Assembly: GCA_013138975.1 (NCBI GenBank)
Contig: WTBR01000029.1
Location: forward strand, 1-39,510
DNA from: Bacteroidales bacterium
Lineage (GTDB): Bacteria > Bacteroidota > Bacteroidia > Bacteroidales > UBA12077
Reading direction: 5' to 3'
DNA: 39,510 nt
In this document: positions 34,269-39,510 of the stretch, in pieces
Layout: each line of letters begins with the position of its first letter
How positions within the stretch are numbered: position 1 is the stretch's first letter
Made by a program: the position numbers and the translations under genes
The notes under the pieces: model-generated
Database searches by the model: none
Told to the model about the DNA's origin: nothing
What the model saw: only the letters and a program-made list of their open reading frames with translations

Positions 34269-36398
34269 ATGAAGAATATATTTAATTCAAAAAATCTTAC
34301 CAAGGTATTATACTTAATCTCTTTCATCTGCCTAGGGATAACAGTATCGTTTTTTTTACAATATAAATTTGAGAATACAAGGCTAATAAAAGTAGCCGAA
34401 AAAGAAATCGAAGGACAAGCAGGAGCGGCAGGATACTCTATAAATGGGAAGTTAGGTAAAATTCAAAATAAAGTGGATTATTTGGTCGAAGACCTAAGTA
34501 AAGAAAGCCCATATGAGCAAGGCAGGCTTCTTGATTCCCTTCGCGGAATAATGTATTCAAACCCGGCTTTTGTTGAAGTTGGCATTGCATATAAACCCTT
34601 TGCATATGATGAAAATATAAGACTTTTTGGAGTAGCTTATATCTTAGAAAAAAAACAATTAAAACATATTAGGCTTGACGAGAAACAAGATTATACAGAT
34701 CCTGAAGTTCATTGGTATAATGAGCCCATTAATAAAGGGGCACTTTGGCTTGAACCCGTATTTGATCAATCTCGAAAAGAAATGCTGGTTACTTATGCCG
34801 CTCCCCTTATCCGAAAAGTTGATTCTACAAACCATGTTATAGGTGTCTTTTATCTTACAATCTCTTTCGACTTCTTTTCCAGAGCACTCAATAAATTGGA
34901 TCTGGGTGAGCGAGGTTATAGTTTTCTTGTTTCATCAAATAGCCGATATATACTCTATCCCGATATTTCATACCTTGGGAAATCCGGACACGAAACAGGC
35001 CCCTTAAAATGGATCACAAATAAGTCCAGCAAGATTAGCCCTAATCAATCACCAAGTACAGATAAATCAATATTCCAAAAGTTTATTGATAAAGACACTA
35101 GGCTCGAATCATTTTTATTTTTAAAAGCAATACCTATAACCAGCTGGCAGCTTGGAGTTAGTTTTGTCAGAGATGATTATGTCATGTCATCTTTCATTGC
35201 CAAAAGAAAGATTGTCCATATTAGATATCTTTTAGGAATTGCCATCTTATTTTTTGTTATCCCATTTATGAGAATGCACAAACAGGATACCGAAGCCTTT
35301 TGGAAATTGTCTATTGCATATTCGGTTTTTTGTTTTTATGCCTTGTTAACCATTTTGCAAGCTACACTTACCTTTCCTGCAGCTGAAAACTATGATCGAA
35401 AGAGGATTACCCATCAGTATTCCCTTAATCAGTTCAAGTTGGAACACACAAAACAATCAATGTATAATAGCAATAATCTTCCTTTGTTTATTCCCACTGG
35501 TGTATATATCCAATCCATAACGTTTTTAAATGCGAACAATGTACGATTAACCGGATATATATGGCAGCGATATACAGATGGTATACATAATTCAATATCC
35601 AGGGGCTTTGTTATGCCGGAAAGCGAAGATGCTGAAATTGAGCAAGCTTATCATCAAAAAATAGATGATAATGAGCTTATTGGGTGGAAATTTCGTGTTA
35701 TTTTGAATGAAAAATTTGATTATGCACATTTCCCTTTTGCAAGGGAAAATATATGGATTCAATTATGGCATAAAGACTTCTATCGGAATGTTATCTTGAT
35801 TCCGGATCTTGAAGATTACCAGCAGACTAATCCGTCGGCACTTCCGGGTTTATTGCAGGGGCTCGAGATTCCGGGATGGGAATTGGAAAGTACTTATTTC
35901 AGCTACAGAATCCAAAGCTATAAAACTAATTTCGGTTTGAAAGATTATTCCGGACTTACTAACTTCCCGGAGCTATTCTTTAATATTCATATAGTAAAAG
36001 AAATAACAGATCCACTTGTAACCCATATAATTCCGATTTCCGTTATCATTATCATGCTTTTTGCTATTCTTCTGCTAACAAATAAAGATGCACGAAAAAA
36101 AGGATTACTTGGATTTAATACCATGAGTGTTATTGCCTCCTGTGCCGGATTTTTTCTGGTAGTGGTGTTTTCACATATCGATTTTCGGGAAGGACTATCC
36201 ACAAAAGGTATTGTTTATATTGAGTATTATTATTTTATAACCTATGTTTTAATTCTAAGTGTAGCACTTAATTCTCTGATTTACTCTTTGACAGATAATC
36301 GGTTTGTTCATTATAAAAATAATAAATTAGTTCAAATGCTTTTTTTGCCAGTTATCCTGACAATAATTTTATTATTGACATTAATGAATTTCTATTAA
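34269..36398 (+). CDS. Cache sensor domain fused to a pentameric ligand-gated ion channel-like module
   Basis: This 709-residue membrane protein has seven predicted membrane segments. After TM1 (about 12-31) comes a periplasmic Cache-like sensor domain (about 35-315) with WLEPVFDQSRKEMLVTYAAPL. A TM hairpin (319-336, 347-366) leads to a second periplasmic domain (about 395-580) that resembles the ligand-binding domain of Cys-loop/Pro-loop channels: YIWQRYTDG near 430-438 and HFPFARENIWIQL at 487-499, in the place of the FPF loop. Four closing helices follow (582-603, 612-636, 648-672, 688-708) with a short basic M1-M2 loop (NKDARKKG) and an M2-M3 loop FREGLSTKG. Bacterial channels with extra N-terminal domains are known (DeCLIC). 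The ligand is unknown. It lies 16 bases before a binding-protein gene. Confidence 0.68.
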   Translation: MKNIFNSKNLTKVLYLISFICLGITVSFFLQYKFENTRLIKVAEKEIEGQAGAAGYSINGKLGKIQNKVDYLVEDLSKESPYEQGRLLDSLRGIMYSNPAFVEVGIAYKPFAYDENIRLFGVAYILEKKQLKHIRLDEKQDYTDPEVHWYNEPINKGALWLEPVFDQSRKEMLVTYAAPLIRKVDSTNHVIGVFYLTISFDFFSRALNKLDLGERGYSFLVSSNSRYILYPDISYLGKSGHETGPLKWITNKSSKISPNQSPSTDKSIFQKFIDKDTRLESFLFLKAIPITSWQLGVSFVRDDYVMSSFIAKRKIVHIRYLLGIAILFFVIPFMRMHKQDTEAFWKLSIAYSVFCFYALLTILQATLTFPAAENYDRKRITHQYSLNQFKLEHTKQSMYNSNNLPLFIPTGVYIQSITFLNANNVRLTGYIWQRYTDGIHNSISRGFVMPESEDAEIEQAYHQKIDDNELIGWKFRVILNEKFDYAHFPFARENIWIQLWHKDFYRNVILIPDLEDYQQTNPSALPGLLQGLEIPGWELESTYFSYRIQSYKTNFGLKDYSGLTNFPELFFNIHIVKEITDPLVTHIIPISVIIIMLFAILLLTNKDARKKGLLGFNTMSVIASCAGFFLVVVFSHIDFREGLSTKGIVYIEYYYFITYVLILSVALNSLIYSLTDNRFVHYKNNKLVQMLFLPVILTIILLLTLMNFY

Positions 36399-36414
36399 AG
36401 AAAAGTTCTTATTC

Positions 36415-37599
36415 ATGAAAAATTTATTTGACATTCTACATCTACGAATCACGCTTGCAGGTTTATTTATTCTCTATTTTATGAATATAACCTGTGTTAT
36501 GGGATCGGATCCTATCAGAGTGGGGATATCTGCTGCAATGAGCGGTCCTGCACAAGATTATGGAACGAATATGAAACTCGGAATCGAAGCATATTTTGAA
36601 CGGATCAACCGAGAAGGAGGTATAAACGGCAGGAAACTAATACTGCAGGCCCTCGATGACGGTTATATCCCTGAACTTGCAAAAAAGAATATGGAACGTT
36701 TTATTGCCGATAACAGGATAATTGCAGTTATTGGTAATGTTGGGACTCCAACAGCCAAAGTAACAATACCCTTGGCCAATAAGAATAAAATACTGCTTTT
36801 TGGTTCATACACAGGTGCCGAACTATTACGAAAAATCCCTCCCGATAGATATATTATAAATTACCGGGCAAGTTATGCACAAGAAACAGCTATACTTATT
36901 CAATATCTTCTTAATCAAGGAATACTACCATATGAAATAGCCTTTTTTACCCAAAACGACAGTTATGGTGAAGCATGTTACAATAGTGCAATAAAAGCAA
37001 TGAAGACTCATGGATTCTATAATTATAACCTAAACAGCCGTGGAATATTCGAAAGAAACACCCTTGATATAACTGATGCTATTATAGCAGTTCTTGATGG
37101 CCCTGTTAAACCACGTGCAATTATTATGGCTGGAACGTACTGGCCATGCGCAAAATTTATACGTATTGTAAAAAAAAATATACCCGATGCAATTTTTGCT
37201 AATGTATCCTTTGTAGGTAGTCATGCCCTTGCCAATGCCCTGGGGGCTGAAGGGAAAGGAGTTGTTATTACTCAAGTAGTTCCCAATTTTGATTTAGATC
37301 TCCCACTTACAAAAGATTATTTAGCAGATTTAAAAAGGATTGCACCTTATTCTTCACCCTCTTATATTTCACTTGAAGGCTATATTGTTGCAAAAATATT
37401 TGTCCATGGACTCAAATTGGCCGGAAACGACATAAATCGGGAATCAATCATAGATGGGATTTTAAATATTCAGAATCTAGACATTGGGATGGATAAAAAA
37501 ATCTCCTTTGACAAAAATAAACATCAAGGAAGTGAACATGTCTGGCTTACTATTATTGGTGAGCATGGATTTGAATGTCTTGAAATAAAAGCAAAGTAA
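36415..37599 (+). CDS. Periplasmic type-1 substrate-binding protein (Leu/Ile/Val-binding family), without transporter genes
   Basis: The 394-residue protein has a hydrophobic N-terminal export signal (about 10-29) and then the type-1 binding-protein fold: IRVGISAAMSGPAQDYGTNM (about 37-56), NREGGINGRKLIL, VIGNVGTPTAKVTIPLANKN, FTQNDSYGEACYNSAIKAM and a C-terminal SYISLEGYIVAKIFVHGLKLA. This family binds amino acids, amides and related small molecules, and the same fold forms the ligand domains of GABA-B and glutamate receptors. No ABC permease or ATPase gene is near, so a sensing role with the preceding channel protein is plausible. A terminator starts at the stop codon. Confidence 0.88.
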   Translation: MKNLFDILHLRITLAGLFILYFMNITCVMGSDPIRVGISAAMSGPAQDYGTNMKLGIEAYFERINREGGINGRKLILQALDDGYIPELAKKNMERFIADNRIIAVIGNVGTPTAKVTIPLANKNKILLFGSYTGAELLRKIPPDRYIINYRASYAQETAILIQYLLNQGILPYEIAFFTQNDSYGEACYNSAIKAMKTHGFYNYNLNSRGIFERNTLDITDAIIAVLDGPVKPRAIIMAGTYWPCAKFIRIVKKNIPDAIFANVSFVGSHALANALGAEGKGVVITQVVPNFDLDLPLTKDYLADLKRIAPYSSPSYISLEGYIVAKIFVHGLKLAGNDINRESIIDGILNIQNLDIGMDKKISFDKNKHQGSEHVWLTIIGEHGFECLEIKAK

Positions 37600-37626
37600 A
37601 AGCCCCTAAAATGGGCTTTATTTTTA
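37599..37626 (+). terminator. Intrinsic terminator after the binding-protein gene
   Basis: AAAGCCC (37599-37605) and GGGCTTT (37613-37619) form a seven-base stem, followed by ATTTTTA. This is a good rho-independent terminator and ends the channel/binding-protein transcript. The decarboxylase gene should then have its own promoter in 37627-37772, where no clear Bacteroidota promoter motif was found. Confidence 0.78.
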
Positions 37627-37772
37627 ATCCCTTAAATCCAACAACCTTAGCCCGTAAGTTTATGCCTTGTGGTTTTAATAAAATATTGATTATAAATACA
37701 ATCCCACATAAAAATACCAACATATAACTACAAATATATTTAACATTATATTTAAACTAAAAGGTGACAAAA

Positions 37773-39047
37773 ATGAAAACAACAATTAAGAAAACTAAAA
37801 TTTTTACACTTAGCATTTTTATAGCGGTTAGCTTAAATCTTTCCGCAAGTAATATTTTTGCTGGGGAACCAAAACACGAATCCATTACAACGGAACTCAT
37901 CGAAACGCTCGATAAATATCCCGAAATCAAGGAAATGCTCCTAAAATCCTTAGAAAAAGCAAAAAGTATAAATCCTGACATCGTAACCAATCCCGCTCAA
38001 GATCTGAAAAGTTACTATTCATACATTGACAATGCTTCAAAGCTCATCCCGCAACAAATACTTGACGTACCAGCAGTCCTTATACGCGATCAGATATTAC
38101 AGAGCATCTGTTATTTCTATTTTCTGATTGATCAACCATTGACTGAATTGGAAAATTTAGGCTACTTTAATAATTCCCTTCAATATTATCCACCATTTTC
38201 CGGATGGTTGCAGCATTTTGCTCAAACATGGGGAAAATTCCTTAGCACTTCGGAATCATGGACTCCCGAAACATACAAACAGTTTTATGACGACCCACAG
38301 TTTGGCTTGCAGATAGAATGGTACGAAGCTCCATCCAACTGGACAACATTCAATGAGTTTTTCTCAAAAAACCTTAGATCCCCCTGCGAACGACCAATTG
38401 GTTGTGCAAACTCTCCTTCAATCGTTGTTTCTCCAGCAGATTCGGAACCCCAGGGAGTATGGCCCATCGATGAGAATTCTAACATTAATTTTGGCAAGGG
38501 TTTGACAGTAAAACTCGCAAGATATTATAAAGTAGGTGATCTCCTTGCAAAGGACAGTAAATACAAAGATATCTTTGCAAATGGACTGCTTACCCATACC
38601 TTTCTGAATGTATTTGATTACCATCGTTATCATTTTGCTGTAGGAGGAACTGTCATAGAGAAAAAAATAATTCAACAAAATGTTGCTTTAGAAGTCACCT
38701 GGAGTGAAGAGGAAGGAAAATATATTCCTATCGATTCGGAAGGATGGCAGTTTTCCCAGACACGTGGTTACGTTATTGTAGATACAGATGAATTTGGTAT
38801 TGTAGCTCTGATACCTATGGGTATGGCTCAGGTCTCTTCAGTCAATTTTGAGAAAAATGTTACCGTGGGTACTAAACATAATAAAGGAGACAAGCTTGGA
38901 TATTTCCTATTCGGCGGATCAGATTTCATTATGCTCTTTCAGGAAAAAGCAGGCTTTGAAATTATGGTGCAACAAAATGAAGACATGAAAACCTATAAGC
39001 ACATTCTAATGGGTGTAAAGTACGGAGTTATGAAAGGAGAAAAATAA
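37773..39047 (+). CDS. Exported pyruvoyl-dependent decarboxylase, PsiD/phosphatidylserine decarboxylase family
   Basis: The 424-residue protein starts with a signal peptide (IFTLSIFIAVSLNLSASNIF, cleavage probably near residue 30). The ATG at 37773 is preferred over a GTG nine bases upstream, because AAGGTG six bases before it serves as a ribosome-binding site. Residues about 135-200 (GWLQHFAQTWGKFL, FNEFFSKNLRSPCERPI) match the N-terminal region of PsiD-like enzymes. The family triad is visible: Asp223 in VVSPADSEP, His284/His287 in DYHRYHF, and Ser383 in FGGSDF, the self-cleavage and pyruvoyl-forming site. These enzymes decarboxylate phosphatidylserine or, in PsiD, L-tryptophan. A secreted soluble form without a membrane anchor suggests a free amino acid or an envelope substrate; which one cannot be told. 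Confidence 0.85.
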   Translation: MKTTIKKTKIFTLSIFIAVSLNLSASNIFAGEPKHESITTELIETLDKYPEIKEMLLKSLEKAKSINPDIVTNPAQDLKSYYSYIDNASKLIPQQILDVPAVLIRDQILQSICYFYFLIDQPLTELENLGYFNNSLQYYPPFSGWLQHFAQTWGKFLSTSESWTPETYKQFYDDPQFGLQIEWYEAPSNWTTFNEFFSKNLRSPCERPIGCANSPSIVVSPADSEPQGVWPIDENSNINFGKGLTVKLARYYKVGDLLAKDSKYKDIFANGLLTHTFLNVFDYHRYHFAVGGTVIEKKIIQQNVALEVTWSEEEGKYIPIDSEGWQFSQTRGYVIVDTDEFGIVALIPMGMAQVSSVNFEKNVTVGTKHNKGDKLGYFLFGGSDFIMLFQEKAGFEIMVQQNEDMKTYKHILMGVKYGVMKGEK

Positions 39048-39210
39048 TCCATCTTGTGAGAGTTCTAAAAGGCTAACCTTCAATAGAGTTCTAGGTTCAA
39101 ATGAAATTTCAATGATGGTCACCCAAATTTACAATCAAATCGGTTATACCAATTAAATTTCAAAATAACCTATAAATAATTTGAATTATTTTTTGCTTAG
39201 ATCATTAGCA

Positions 39211-39312
39211 AGTCGTGCCACGGATTTTAAAATTATTAAGCAAATCTGGTAATGGCTGCTATACTGCAACAAAAAGGTTCTGCTCTTTCTGAAGAGAATC
39301 CGTGGCACGACT
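39211..39312. repeat. Perfect 16-base inverted repeat
   Basis: AGTCGTGCCACGGATT (39211-39226) and AATCCGTGGCACGACT (39297-39312) are exact reverse complements with 70 bases between them. The core matches the hairpin at 31971-31989. It resembles a small non-autonomous element or paired REP units. Confidence 0.7.
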
Positions 39313-39482
39313 ATTTAACTAAATTGAATTATTTTTTGAAGAAATATAAGTGAAAAAGAAATGAATTATATAGGGTATTTTGGTGTTTAATTGAATTGTG
39401 TTAAAATCCAAGTTATTTTCAATAATTTTGTATTCGCAGAAAGAAAACTTTTGGTGATTCATTGAACCGAAGTTTATCTTGT

Positions 39483-39509
39483 ATAGTGAGGGAATTATTT
39501 CCTCACTAT
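39483..39509. terminator. Hairpin at the window end, possible terminator
   Basis: ATAGTGAGG and CCTCACTAT pair perfectly over nine bases. The sequence after it is cut off by the window edge, so terminator, operator or repeat cannot be told apart. Confidence 0.3.
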
Positions 39510-39510
39510 T

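Larger units (their letters stand above)
39048..39510. other. Gene-free end region with inverted repeats
   Basis: No supported gene. It holds a 16-base inverted repeat (39211-39312), a stretch TAATTTTG (39423-39430) that fits the Bacteroidota -7 element TAnnTTTG but lacks a clear -33 partner, and a terminal hairpin (39483-39509). The next gene must start beyond the window. Confidence 0.5.

Noticed and set aside
36415..37599. Calling the binding protein part of an amino-acid ABC importer
   Set aside because: No permease or ATPase gene is present in the window and a terminator follows the gene, so import is not supported here.
31899..39312. CRISPR array from the repeated short motifs
   Set aside because: The repeats are few, differ in sequence, have no regular spacing and are hairpins with changing arms; no cas gene is present.

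Overview
The window reads as a chromosomal segment of a member of the Bacteroidota. It is AT-rich, has few Shine-Dalgarno sequences, and encodes Bacteroidota-style contractile-injection proteins. A lower rank cannot be fixed by eye. All real genes lie on the + strand. No rRNA, tRNA, CRISPR array or complete insertion sequence was seen.

Region A (1-18784) is the 3' half of an extracellular contractile injection system (eCIS; Afp/PVC/MAC/AlgoCIS type). In order it holds a PAAR spike tip (partial, cut by the window edge), a gp25-like baseplate protein, a baseplate J/gp6-like wedge protein, a very large Afp12-like baseplate protein, a 1929-residue fibre-like protein in the Afp13 position, a CIS_TMP-type tape measure protein, and an Afp15-like AAA+ ATPase. 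Overlapping or short junctions suggest one operon. Sheath, tubes, LysM protein and VgrG-like spike must lie to the left of the window. No Pvc16-like cap gene was recognised between the ATPase and the cargo genes.

Region B (18969-30044) is the cargo island: three proteins sharing an eCIS-type DUF4157 leader (acidic tract plus HExxH) with different C-termini. Two end in lysozyme or lytic-transglycosylase-like domains. The third ends in a hydrophobic and helical section followed by a nuclease-like tip. The first is followed at once by a small secreted, possibly lipid-anchored protein, and the third overlaps a tandem SUKH (SMI1/KNR4) protein. Peptidoglycan hydrolase plus envelope partner, and nuclease plus SUKH partner, is the logic of antibacterial effector-immunity pairs. 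That is unusual for an eCIS, since these systems are best known for eukaryotic targets, and it is the main finding.

Region C (30045-34268) is loosely packed. It holds a UPF0339 (YegP-like) protein, an endonuclease/exonuclease/phosphatase protein, a DUF1360-like membrane protein with decayed relatives, paired micro-ORFs, an internally duplicated lipoprotein, and several dispersed hairpin repeats.

Region D (34269-39510) encodes a Cache protein fused to what looks like a pentameric ligand-gated ion channel, an orphan periplasmic binding protein, and a secreted pyruvoyl-type decarboxylase resembling PsiD/phosphatidylserine decarboxylase. Together they could be an amine-sensing or amine-producing module; this is inference.
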